From VGEM01 sp033764265 (GTDB lineage: Bacteria; Pseudomonadota; Alphaproteobacteria; Rhodospirillales; Rhodospirillaceae), in the NCBI GenBank assembly GCA_033764265.1, contig JANRJB010000118.1:1-18280 (forward strand): a stretch of DNA of 18,280 bases, written 5' to 3'. Position 1 is the stretch's first letter; every line of letters starts with the position of its first letter. The position numbers and the translations under genes were made by a program. Under the pieces are notes generated by a model. The model made no database searches. It was not told where the DNA came from and was given only the letters and a program-made list of their open reading frames with translations. Below, piece after piece: positions 7,864 through 15,645 of this stretch.

Positions 7864-8922
7864 TCAAGTCATCCTAGACAGACGCGCGGCGCGCCGGCGC
7901 TGCAGCGCGCCCAATCCGACGAGCGCCAGCCCGAGCAAAGCCAACGCGGCGGGTTCTGGCACCGACGGGCTGGTCACGATTTCGCCGGGCCCGACCAGGA
8001 TGGTCTGAACGCCCGTAAATGTGTTGTCCTGCAACAGCGCCGAGACCGTACTGAAATTGTTGACGCCGATGGCGTTGGGCCGTGTGTTGACGAACGTATT
8101 GTTGGCGATGAGCAGGCTGTTCATGGCGTAGATCAACCCTTCGGCGCCGTAGGCCACCATGGCCCGGTTGTCGGTGTTGAGTCCCTGGGTGATGGTGTTG
8201 CCGACGATCGTCGCATTGCCGCCGTTGGAGACATCGATGGCATAGCTGGTGGTTCCGGTCACGCCGTCGTCCAGCACATTGTCGGTGACGACGGTATTGG
8301 CCGCGCGGCTCTTGATGTCGTGGCCGATGCGCGTGCCGTCGAACGTGCTGCCGCGCACGATGACCGATTCCACGCGATTGATGTAGATGCCGTGCGACTG
8401 ACCGTCGCCGAACCCGTTGTCGACGAATTGCGAGTTCTCGATCAGAACCGACATGTTGGGATCGGACGCCGACAGGATGCCGTTCTCGTTGTCGCGGAAG
8501 ATGCTGTCCTGAATGATGAGGTCGCCGACCTCGGCGCGAATGCCGGCGCCGTTCTTGTCGGGGACCTTGGCGCCGCGAAACTCAACGTTGCGCACCGTGA
8601 CGTCGGCACGGGTGACCAGGATCGCCTTGCCGTTGGGAATTGGGATGCTGGCTTCCAACACCGCGACGCCGCCGAACCCTTCGATGGTCAGCGGGATCGT
8701 GATGGTCGAGAAATCGTTCAGGTAAACGCCGGGCGCAATCCGGATGTTGTCGCCGGCGCTGGCCGCGGCCACCGCGGCCGACAGGCTGGCATAGTCGTAG
8801 CCGCCGCCAGGACCGACGGTGATAATCGCGGCCTGGGCATGCCCCGGCGCCGACATCGCCAAAGCCGACCACATGGCCGTCGGCAGGGCCATGGCCCGCG
8901 CCAGTCGATCGAAACGGTTCAT
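7864..8922 (-). CDS. Secreted right-handed beta-helix protein with PEP-CTERM sorting signal
   Basis: The 352-residue protein has an N-terminal signal peptide ending near APGHAQA. A mature segment beginning ITVGPGGGYDYASLSAAVAA follows, the usual entry to pectate-lyase-like parallel beta-helices, and then many short turns such as VRNVEFRG, IIQDSIFRDNENG, VLIENSQFVDNG and LIANNTFVNTRPN. From about residue 321 it carries VPEPAALALLGLALVGLGAL and then an RRR cluster. This is a complete PEP-CTERM tail: Pro-Glu-Pro motif, membrane helix, basic end. Exosortase would cut it and deliver the protein to the cell surface or extracellular matrix. Catalytic residues of a lyase are not recognisable, so enzymatic function is not claimed. 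ATG 8922 has a GCGAGG ribosome site. The neighbouring polysaccharide genes fit the known link between exosortase systems and exopolysaccharide. Confidence 0.88.
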   Translation of the reverse strand: MNRFDRLARAMALPTAMWSALAMSAPGHAQAAIITVGPGGGYDYASLSAAVAAASAGDNIRIAPGVYLNDFSTITIPLTIEGFGGVAVLEASIPIPNGKAILVTRADVTVRNVEFRGAKVPDKNGAGIRAEVGDLIIQDSIFRDNENGILSASDPNMSVLIENSQFVDNGFGDGQSHGIYINRVESVIVRGSTFDGTRIGHDIKSRAANTVVTDNVLDDGVTGTTSYAIDVSNGGNATIVGNTITQGLNTDNRAMVAYGAEGLIYAMNSLLIANNTFVNTRPNAIGVNNFSTVSALLQDNTFTGVQTILVGPGEIVTSPSVPEPAALALLGLALVGLGALQRRRAARLSRMT

Positions 8923-9115
8923 GACAACCTCGCTGAGCGTCGGGGCCAGACTATCAACTCAATGAACCCCGCCGGAACAAACTTTGGTGACCGGGAACGG
9001 CTACATAACGGTTTCAGGCGCATGAGGGTTGCCTCCCCACGCGTACAACTGCCACCCGAAGCCGCCCGCGCGGTGCGGGATGTGCCCCATATCTCCGGAT
9101 TGGACCGGCGTGAGA
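8923..9115. other. Non-coding stretch with no recognisable gene
   Basis: Between the beta-helix start and the tRNA-like repeat I see no gene with plausible protein features. Long plus-strand frames crossing here are antisense to the beta-helix gene and the tRNA. A short GC hairpin (CCCGC 9065-9069 with GCGGG 9075-9079) has no T-run. The promoter of the beta-helix gene should lie at the left end, but no clear -35/-10 pair is visible. Confidence 0.5.
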
Positions 9116-9141
9116 TGGCGGAAGGGGTGGGATTCGAACCC
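9116..9141 (-). repeat. 26-base direct repeat of the tRNA-Ser 3' end (attachment-site-like remnant)
   Basis: These 26 bases are identical to 9205-9230, which is the 3' end of the intact tRNA-Ser from the T-stem through the encoded CCA. Read on the minus strand the copy carries GGGTTCGAATCCC, the acceptor 3' strand CCCTTCC, G and CCA. It has no matching 5' half: the five bases before it do not pair with the T-stem 3' side and no GGAAGGG occurs at the required distance. This is the footprint left when an integrase uses a tRNA 3' end as its target. No integrase gene is present in the window. Confidence 0.7.
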
Positions 9142-9166
9142 GGCGCTTCGCGCCCATGTATTTGAA

Positions 9167-9181
9167 GTGGGTTCGAATCCC
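9167..9181 (+). repeat. 15-base inverted copy of the tRNA-Ser T-arm
   Basis: GTGGGTTCGAATCCC here is the exact reverse complement of plus-strand 9218-9232, the T-arm of the intact tRNA-Ser. It lies between the two direct 26-base copies in opposite orientation. Part of the match follows from the near-palindromic nature of TTCGAA-type T-arms, but the GTGGG stem base is also shared. Confidence 0.55.
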
Positions 9182-9204
9182 CGATCTGTTCTCGCAGTCC
9201 AGTG

Positions 9205-9296
9205 TGGCGGAAGGGGTGGGATTCGAACCCACGAGGAGCCTTACGACCCCTGCCGGTTTTCAAGACCGGTGCCATCAACCGCTCGGCCACCCTTCC
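9205..9296 (-). tRNA. tRNA-Ser (anticodon UGA)
   Basis: The minus strand folds into a class II tRNA of 92 bases including CCA. The acceptor stem is GGAAGGG/CCCTTCC with discriminator G and an encoded CCA (9207-9205). The D-arm begins TGGCCGAGCGGTTGA. The anticodon stem is CCGGT/ACCGG around CTTGAAA, with TGA at 9262-9260. A long variable arm and the T-arm GTGGG-TTCGAAT-CCCAC follow. The anticodon reads UCA and other UCN codons. A possible -10 element TATAAG lies at 9314-9309; no good -35 is visible. The 3' 26 bases are duplicated at 9116-9141. Confidence 0.97.
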
Positions 9297-9375
9297 GTTT
9301 CGCCGGTGCTTATAGCATGAAGAACCGGCAGGCCAGGGACGCCCGTCCCCGGCGCACATATGGGGTTGAGGGCGC

Positions 9376-10266
<891 letters not shown>

Positions 10267-10271
10267 CCCCA

Positions 10272-11375
10272 ATGAAGATCGACGGCGTGCCCATCCGCTC
10301 GATCTGGCCCGCGCCTGACGGGTCGGTGCGCGTCATCGACCAGACCCGGCTGCCGTTTGCGTTTGCCGTCGCCGAGCTGCGCACGGCCGAAGATGCCGCG
10401 CGCGCGATCTCAGCGATGGTGGTGCGCGGGGCGCCCCTGATCGGGGCCACGGCGGCCTATGGCCTGGCGCTGGCCATGCGCGCCGATCCGTCAGATTCGG
10501 CGCTGGCGGCGGTCTATGACCGGTTGCTGGCCACTCGCCCGACGGCGGTCAACCTGGCCTGGGCATTGAACGACATGCGGCAGACGCTGGCCGCGCTGCC
10601 GCCTGCCCAACGGGCCGACGCCGGGTGGCGTCGCGCCGCGCAGATCTGCGACGACGATGTCGCCGCCTGCGCCGCCATCGGTCGCCACGGCCTGCCGTTG
10701 ATTGAGGCGGCCTGGACCGCAAGAGAAAAGAAGGGGCGGGTCGATATCCTGACCCATTGCAACGCCGGTTGGCTTGCGACCGTCGATTGGGGCACGGCGC
10801 TGGCGCCGATCTACATGGCCCACGACGCCGGCGTGCCCGTGCATGTGTGGGTGGACGAGACCCGGCCGCGCAATCAGGGCGCCAGCCTCACGGCGTGGGA
10901 GCTGGGCCGGCACGGCGTGCCGCACACCGTTATCGCCGACAATGCCGGCGGACACCTGATGCAACAGCGCCGGGTGGACCTGTGCATCGTCGGCACGGAT
11001 CGCACCACGCGACGCGGCGATGTGTGCAACAAGGTGGGTACCTATCTGAAGGCCTTGGCCGCGCACGCCAACAACGTGCCGTTCTACGTGGCCGCACCGT
11101 CCTCCAGCATCGATTGGCGGCTGGCTGATGGCGTCGGCGGCATCGAGATCGAAGAGCGCAGCCCGCGCGAACTAACGCATATCGCCGGCCGCGACGCCGA
11201 CGGCCGCCTGACCGAAGTCGAGATCTCAGCGCCCGGCTCGCCGGCGCTGAATATCGCTTTCGATGTGACCCCAGCGCGCCTGGTGACCGCGCTCATCACC
11301 GAACGCGGCGTGTGCCCGGCCACCGAAACCGGTTTGTCCGGGCTGTTCCCGACGCAAATGAACGCCGCCCAATGA
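10272..11375 (+). CDS. mtnA: 5-methylthioribose-1-phosphate isomerase
   Basis: The 367-residue protein belongs to the MtnA/eIF2B-like family. It shows VVRGAPLIGATAAYG, NLAWALNDM, DILTHCNAG with the catalytic-type Cys163, ETRPRNQGASLTAWEL, VGTDRTTRRGDVCNKVGTYL with Asp243, and PFYVAAPSSSID. Cys and Asp at these positions correspond to the catalytic pair of Bacillus MtnA (Cys160, Asp240). It isomerises methylthioribose-1-phosphate, the product of the preceding enzyme, to 5-methylthioribulose-1-phosphate. The usual ANKIGT is CNKVGT here. The start is five bases past the mtnP stop, and the stop overlaps the next start as ATGA, so all three genes are one translation-coupled unit. Confidence 0.95.
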   Translation: MKIDGVPIRSIWPAPDGSVRVIDQTRLPFAFAVAELRTAEDAARAISAMVVRGAPLIGATAAYGLALAMRADPSDSALAAVYDRLLATRPTAVNLAWALNDMRQTLAALPPAQRADAGWRRAAQICDDDVAACAAIGRHGLPLIEAAWTAREKKGRVDILTHCNAGWLATVDWGTALAPIYMAHDAGVPVHVWVDETRPRNQGASLTAWELGRHGVPHTVIADNAGGHLMQQRRVDLCIVGTDRTTRRGDVCNKVGTYLKALAAHANNVPFYVAAPSSSIDWRLADGVGGIEIEERSPRELTHIAGRDADGRLTEVEISAPGSPALNIAFDVTPARLVTALITERGVCPATETGLSGLFPTQMNAAQ

Positions 11376-12064
11376 CCGGCTCCGACTACGCACTGCGGGT
11401 CGGCTTGATCGACACCTGCCGGCGCCTCCAGACCAGTGGCCTGACGGTCGGGACATCCGGCAACGTATCGGTGCGGCGCGACGACCGCTCGATCCTGATC
11501 TCCCCGACCGGCGTGGCGTATGATGCTCTCACACCCGAAGACGTACCTGTCCTGGCGTTCGATGGACGCTGGTGGGGCCGGTTGAAGCCGTCGAGCGAAT
11601 GGCGTTTTCACCGCGATATTCTGCGTGCGCGGACCGACTCGAACGCCGTGGTTCACACCCATTCCACCCATGCGACGGCGCTGGCCTGCCGCGGCGAAGG
11701 AATCCCGGCCTTCCATTACGTGGTCGCCATTGCCGGCGGGGCCGACATTCGCTGCGCACCCTATCGCACCTTCGGCACGCAGGCCTTGTCCGATGCGGCC
11801 CTTGCGGCGCTGGACGGCCGTACGGCATGCCTGTTGTCCAATCACGGCGTCATCGCGCTGGGTCGCGACCTGATCGCCGCGCTCAATCTGGCGGGCGAGG
11901 TGGAGAACCTGGCCACCCAGTATCTTGCCGCGACCGGACCACGCCCAGCGCAGCTGCTCGACGCCGCCGAAATGGCGCGCGTGCTCGACAAGTTCCGCAG
12001 CTACGGCCGGCAGGATGCGGACGACGATCCCGAGCTGGTTTTCGCCGGACTCGTCCCGCCCTAA
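11372..12064 (+). CDS. Class II aldolase, likely 5-methylthioribulose-1-phosphate aldolase (Ald2/FucA-like)
   Basis: The 230-residue protein is a class II zinc aldolase. It has TSGNVSVR, ISPTGVAYDAL, the catalytic-type Glu76 in PSSEWRFH, zinc ligands His95 and His97 in HTHSTHA, and His158 in SNHGVI. FHYVVAIAGG plus RCAPYRTFGT resembles FucA-like aldolases more than MtnB dehydratases. In Rhodospirillum rubrum and some E. coli, mtnP or mtnK, mtnA and ald2 form the DHAP shunt, cleaving methylthioribulose-1-phosphate to DHAP and 2-(methylthio)acetaldehyde. The same gene order here supports that role. MtnB is the main alternative, but no mtnC or mtnD accompanies it. ATG 11372 overlaps the mtnA stop. 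The stop codon overlaps the stop of the convergent dioxygenase. Confidence 0.85.
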   Translation: MTGSDYALRVGLIDTCRRLQTSGLTVGTSGNVSVRRDDRSILISPTGVAYDALTPEDVPVLAFDGRWWGRLKPSSEWRFHRDILRARTDSNAVVHTHSTHATALACRGEGIPAFHYVVAIAGGADIRCAPYRTFGTQALSDAALAALDGRTACLLSNHGVIALGRDLIAALNLAGEVENLATQYLAATGPRPAQLLDAAEMARVLDKFRSYGRQDADDDPELVFAGLVPP

Positions 12065-12984
12065 TGGGGCCGCCAACGCCCAGCGATGGCGACCCGATGC
12101 ATGATGCGCGGATCGGTGTAGTCGGCGGTCGGGCTGTGTTGGACGCAGCGGTTGTCCCAGAACACCACGGTGCCGTTGGTCCAGTGCACACGGCATTGGA
12201 ACTTGGCTTGCTGAGTAGCGTGCGCGTTCAGGAACGCGAGCAACGCGCCGCTCTCCGCCGGTGTCATGCCCTTGATGCCGGAAGCCCAGGCGGGGTTGAT
12301 GTACAGGAACTTGCGGCCGGTCTCGGGATGCGTGCAGACCAGGGGATGCTCGATCTGCGGAAAGCGCTGCCGCATGGCGGCGAAACGGCCGATGACTTCG
12401 GGCCGGCCGAGCGACATGTGCCCGGCATTCAGGCCGTACTGCAGCACGTCGTGGATCACCACCAGGCCATCGACGATGCGTTTCATCTCCGCCGACAGCG
12501 CATCGTAGGCATGGTACATGCTGGCGAACAGTGTATCGCCGCCTGCGGCCGGAACGTCGATGGCGTACAGGAACGTGCCGTAGCTCGGCACCTCGCGATA
12601 GCTGTGGTCCACGTGCCAATGCAGGTTCTGGGTCGACAATCGCGAGCCGCCCGCCCCGGACAGCAGGTAGACACCCTCGTGCCCCTCGAGTTTAGGAATA
12701 AACGGTTCTTCCTCGAGTTCGCCGAACTGCCGGCCCAGGGCGGCCAATTGCAGCGGCGAAAGCGTCTGATTGCGGAAAACCAGAACGGAATGATCCAGGA
12801 TCAGCTGATCCAAGGTGGCCTTTGTGTCGGGTGGCAGTGGCCGGCCGAGGTCGACACCGTCGACTTCCGCGCCGAGCGCGCCAGTCAGGCGCCGGATCTG
12901 GACTGAGGCGCTGAGGGCCCCGGAGCCGCCCTGTTGAGCCCCCGAATGCTGTTGGAGCGGCGTTTCAGATTGCATTTGAGCCAC
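12061..12984 (-). CDS. TauD/TfdA family Fe(II)/2-oxoglutarate dioxygenase
   Basis: The 307-residue protein shows the TauD fold signatures: IRRLTGALGAEVDGVDLGRP, VLVFRNQTLSPLQLAALGRQFG, the metal motif in HWHVDHSY (His124, Asp126), distal His283 in VQHSPTADY, and Arg293 in DPRIMHRV for 2-oxoglutarate. Family members hydroxylate taurine, alkylsulfonates, sulfate esters or aryloxyacetates, releasing sulfite or an alcohol. Placed after a binding-protein ABC transporter, it resembles tauD. GTG 12984 is chosen because GGGGAG lies six bases upstream; an in-frame ATG at 13002 has no ribosome site, and ATG 12975 is too far from it. It is separated from the permease by 113 bases holding its own promoter. 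The substrate is unproven. Confidence 0.88.
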   Translation of the reverse strand: MAQMQSETPLQQHSGAQQGGSGALSASVQIRRLTGALGAEVDGVDLGRPLPPDTKATLDQLILDHSVLVFRNQTLSPLQLAALGRQFGELEEEPFIPKLEGHEGVYLLSGAGGSRLSTQNLHWHVDHSYREVPSYGTFLYAIDVPAAGGDTLFASMYHAYDALSAEMKRIVDGLVVIHDVLQYGLNAGHMSLGRPEVIGRFAAMRQRFPQIEHPLVCTHPETGRKFLYINPAWASGIKGMTPAESGALLAFLNAHATQQAKFQCRVHWTNGTVVFWDNRCVQHSPTADYTDPRIMHRVAIAGRWRPH

Positions 12985-13007
12985 AGAAAACTCCCCATAC
13001 ATGAATG

Positions 13008-13077
13008 TCTGATATCGTTTCCCCTCGAACGATCTTGCCTAATATATCTGATATCAGCTGAGAACATAGAAATTATA
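13008..13077 (-). promoter_or_regulatory. Promoter and repeated CTGATATC sites upstream of the dioxygenase
   Basis: This AT-rich gap sits between GC-rich genes. A perfect TATAAT lies at 13077-13072 on the minus strand, with no clear -35 at 16-18 bases. TCTGATATC occurs twice, at 13008-13016 and 13047-13055, 39 bases apart. The second copy is part of the 10-base palindrome CTGATATCAG at 13048-13057. The copies lie between the -10 and the start codon, where a repressor could block initiation or elongation. This suggests the dioxygenase can be expressed apart from the transporter. Confidence 0.45.
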
Positions 13078-13097
13078 TCAATCACCGAGAACGCCAT

Positions 13098-13880
13098 TCA
13101 TCTTGTGCGGGCGCTTTCGTGCCAGGGTCGTAACAGTCGTTTCGACGCCCAATCCAAGGCAAAGTAGATCGCAACACCCGAGGCGCTGAGGAGGACGAAG
13201 CACGCCAGAGCCCGCGGCAGGTCGAGCCGATAGCTGGCTTCGACCAGGCGCGACGCCAGGCCAGACTGGGTGCCGCTGGTGCCGGCCACCATCTCGGCGA
13301 CCACTGTGCCGATCAGCGCGAGGCCGCCGGAAATGCGTACCCCGCCCAGGAAAAAGGGCAGGGCGCTGGGCGCCAGGAGACGCCGCGCGGTCTGGGCGGG
13401 CGTGGCCCCGTACAGCCTGAACAGATCGCGCAGATTGGGGTCGACGCTTTTCAGGCCGAGCAGCGTGTTCGACAGAATCGGGAACACCGCGGCCATCCAG
13501 GCGAGGATCAGGAGCACGACGAAAATGTCCTCGACCCAGATGATGACGAACGGGGCGATGGTGACGATCGGCGTGACCTGCAAGATCACGGCGTAGGGAA
13601 ACAGCGTGCGTTCCACGGCCGTCGAACCGGCCAACAGGAACGCCAGCGCCGCGCCCGAGATCGCGGCAATGACCAGCGCAAGGACCGTGACCTGAAGCGT
13701 GACGGCAAGGCCCTCGGCCAGGTCCGGGGCGTTGGCGACCAAGGCCGCACCGATCGCCATTGGGCCAGGCAGGATGTAGACCGGAACATCGCCCGTGCGG
13801 ATGGCCAGTTCCCATGCGACCAGCAGCGCGAGGCCGAACACGACCGGCAGAGTGGCGCGAATGAACGGGTTGTCCCTCAT
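13098..13880 (-). CDS. ABC transporter permease (nitrate/sulfonate/taurine type)
   Basis: The 260-residue inner-membrane protein has about six helices and the binding-protein-dependent permease domain. The coupling-helix region is RLYGATPAQTARRLLAPSALPFFLGGVRIS, where the Gly of the EAA loop and the final LP are recognisable. PYAVILQVTPIVTIAPFVII and FPILSNTLLGLKSVDP are typical of SsuC/TauC-like permeases. It forms the channel for the ABC importer with the ATPase and binding protein encoded upstream. I chose ATG 13880 because it overlaps the ATPase stop as ATGA; a longer version adds only a charged non-conserved leader. The solute cannot be fixed. Confidence 0.92.
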   Translation of the reverse strand: MRDNPFIRATLPVVFGLALLVAWELAIRTGDVPVYILPGPMAIGAALVANAPDLAEGLAVTLQVTVLALVIAAISGAALAFLLAGSTAVERTLFPYAVILQVTPIVTIAPFVIIWVEDIFVVLLILAWMAAVFPILSNTLLGLKSVDPNLRDLFRLYGATPAQTARRLLAPSALPFFLGGVRISGGLALIGTVVAEMVAGTSGTQSGLASRLVEASYRLDLPRALACFVLLSASGVAIYFALDWASKRLLRPWHESARTR

Positions 13881-14635
13881 GCCGCCAACCCCTGCCCGAA
13901 GGCGGCCGTCACGCGCGCGCACTCGTCGGCGAACGCGTGACTGAGCCGCAGTGCGGCGTCGCGCGCCGCGGGCAGCCGCACGTCAAGATCGGCGGCGATG
14001 CGCCCGGGACCCGGCGTCATCACGATCAGGCGTTGGCCGAGAAACACCGCCTCGCGAATGCTGTGGGTGACGAACACCACGGTCCATCGGTTGGCTTGCC
14101 ACAACGCCAGCAGATCGTCATTGAGCTTGAAGCGGGTGAACTCATCCAGCGCGGCGAACGGTTCGTCCATCAGGAGCAGGCGAGGGGCGGTCACCATGGC
14201 CCGCGCAATCGAGGCGCGCATGCGCATGCCGCCCGACAGTTCGTGGGGATAGGCCTGTCCGAACGCACCCAGGCCGACGCCCCGCAAAGCCTCGTCCACC
14301 CGGGGGCCTGATTGTTGGCGCGGCGCACCCGTCAGATCGAGCGGGAGCGCGACGTTGGCCGCGACGTTGGACCAGGGCATCAGCGTGGGCTCTTGGAATA
14401 CAAAGCCGATTTCGCCGCGGCCTGTGGCCACTTCCACCGTCCCGGTGCTGGGTGCGACCAGACCGGACATGATCCTCAACAGCGTCGATTTGCCGCATCC
14501 CGACGGCCCGACCAAACAGACAAATGCACCGGCCGCGACGTCAAGGTCGATGCCGCTCAGCGCCAGCGTACCCGACGGGTAGCGGTGTTCGATGCCGCGC
14601 AGCGCGACCTGATGTTTCGGCGGCACGATAGTCAA
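13877..14635 (-). CDS. ABC transporter ATP-binding protein (SsuB/TauB type)
   Basis: The 252-residue ATPase is complete: Walker A GPSGCGKST at 43-51, Q-loop FVFQEPTLMPW, signature LSGGMRMRASIARA, Walker B LLLMDEPFAALDE and H-loop VTHSIREAV. The Q-loop and the MPW after it are characteristic of the nitrate/sulfonate/taurine import ATPases. It powers import through the downstream permease. The start is probably TTG 14635, overlapping the binding-protein stop as TTGA; GTG 14626 is an alternative. Neither has a visible Shine-Dalgarno site, and the GC-rich palindrome at 14638-14653 sits directly upstream, so translation probably relies on coupling. The signature has MRMR where family members usually have MRQR. 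Confidence 0.94.
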   Translation of the reverse strand: MTIVPPKHQVALRGIEHRYPSGTLALSGIDLDVAAGAFVCLVGPSGCGKSTLLRIMSGLVAPSTGTVEVATGRGEIGFVFQEPTLMPWSNVAANVALPLDLTGAPRQQSGPRVDEALRGVGLGAFGQAYPHELSGGMRMRASIARAMVTAPRLLLMDEPFAALDEFTRFKLNDDLLALWQANRWTVVFVTHSIREAVFLGQRLIVMTPGPGRIAADLDVRLPAARDAALRLSHAFADECARVTAAFGQGLAA

Positions 14636-15645
14636 CGGCCGGCCGCGGCCGGCGCACCGCTGTCGATGAACGCCCGGGTGTAGGCGCGCGTCACGTCCAA
14701 CGAGCCGGGATACAAACCGTCGGCAGCCATGACCGCGAAAAACTCCCGCCAGCGGGCATCGGTCATGGTGCCGATGCCGCCGGTCTTTGCATCGCCGCCA
14801 TCGACGATGCCATAATCGATCAGCTTGCCGCGCCCATAGGCGAGCAGTTCATCGGTCATGTCAGGATTATCGGCCTTGATCAGCGCATGCGCCGGCCGCG
14901 GATCGCCGTTCAGGTAAGCCGTCCATCCTTCGATCGATGCATCGACGAAACGCTGCACCAGATCGGCGTTGTCCTCGGCCAGGCGGCGCGAAGTGACGAT
15001 CAGAGCGGCGTAACTCGCGTACCCCGCATCCGCCAGCAGGAACACGTTGGGCTTCAAGCCGGCGCGCTCCAGTTGGTACGGTTCGCTCGACAGATAGCCT
15101 TGCTGGATCGCGAGCTTGTCGGCAAGAAACGGCGCCAGGTTGAACGTGTACGGCGCAATCTGGTCATCGGTGTAGCCGTATTTGCCTTTCAGAAAACGCC
15201 AGAACCCGATGCGGGTATCGGGCGAGATCATGATCTTCTTGCCCTTGAGCGCGTCGAGCGACTCATGGCCCACGCCGGGGTGGGCGATTAGCACCGCAGG
15301 ATCCTTCTGGAACATCGCCGCGACCGCGATCATGGGAATGTTCTGCGCGACGAAATTGAGCGGAATGAACGAATTGGGCGCCATGCTGAAGTCGATACGA
15401 CCGGCCGCCAACAGCTGCGCATGATTGATCTGCGGGCCGCCCTGGCGCAGCGTCACCTCGATGCCGCGCCTGGCATAAAGTCCGGTGGCGACGGCTTGAT
15501 AGAAGCCGCCATGCTCGGCCTGCGCGCGCCAGTCGGTGCCGAAGGTGACCCGATCGGCTGCGGATGCGTTCGCAAGGTCGAGACTCCTGATGAGAAGTAT
15601 TCCCAGCGCCGCTGAAGCCCGACTAAAAGTTCGACCGAAATTCAA
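14632..15645 (-). CDS. ABC transporter substrate-binding protein (NMT1/THI5/SsuA-like)
   Basis: The 337-residue protein has an N-terminal export signal (ASAALGILLI and a cleavage-like NASAA near residue 30). The mature part begins VTFGTDWRAQAEHGGFYQAV, then ATGLYARRGIEVTLRQGG and LLAAGRIDFSMAPN, the pattern of NMT1/SsuA-like periplasmic binding proteins. Members bind sulfonates, nitrate, thiamine precursors or aromatic acids. Presence with a TauD-type enzyme makes a sulfonate attractive, but the HGG and QGG motifs also occur in pyrimidine-type relatives. The only usual start codon is TTG 15645. It overlaps the stop of the upstream kinase-like gene as TTGA and has a GGGGA nine bases upstream. 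No conventional alternative start exists between it and the mature domain, so the original 5' end may have been altered by the upstream islet. Confidence 0.88.
   Translation of the reverse strand: MNFGRTFSRASAALGILLIRSLDLANASAADRVTFGTDWRAQAEHGGFYQAVATGLYARRGIEVTLRQGGPQINHAQLLAAGRIDFSMAPNSFIPLNFVAQNIPMIAVAAMFQKDPAVLIAHPGVGHESLDALKGKKIMISPDTRIGFWRFLKGKYGYTDDQIAPYTFNLAPFLADKLAIQQGYLSSEPYQLERAGLKPNVFLLADAGYASYAALIVTSRRLAEDNADLVQRFVDASIEGWTAYLNGDPRPAHALIKADNPDMTDELLAYGRGKLIDYGIVDGGDAKTGGIGTMTDARWREFFAVMAADGLYPGSLDVTRAYTRAFIDSGAPAAAGR
14638..14653. repeat. 16-base perfect GC palindrome at the binding-protein/ATPase junction
   Basis: GCCGGCCGCGGCCGGC is its own reverse complement. In RNA it can form a six-base stem with a CGCG loop, ending three bases before the ATPase TTG start. 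It encodes the Ala/Gly-rich tail of the binding protein, so part of the symmetry may come from GC-rich codon use. An intercistronic hairpin here could lower ATPase translation relative to the binding protein. Confidence 0.4.

Noticed and set aside
7664..7867. 67-codon minus-strand frame between the beta-helix and receptor genes
   Set aside because: No ribosome site or domain; it overlaps the operator-like palindrome and the GC hairpin, so a regulatory role for the gap is more likely.
7813..9165. 450-codon plus-strand frame
   Set aside because: It is antisense to the beta-helix gene, which has a signal peptide, beta-helix repeats and a PEP-CTERM tail; the frame itself has no domain pattern.
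9116..9168. Possible selenocysteine tRNA: CTTCAAAT resembles its anticodon loop and the 3' end is ACCCCTTCCGCCA
   Set aside because: There is no 5' acceptor strand, no D-arm and no proper anticodon stem; the T-stem is mismatched. The 3' end is explained by the tRNA-Ser duplication.
9336..9349. GGGAC/GTCCC hairpin between tRNA-Ser and mtnP as a terminator or riboswitch
   Set aside because: It is only a five-base stem with no T-run, and no known SAM or methionine riboswitch consensus is visible.
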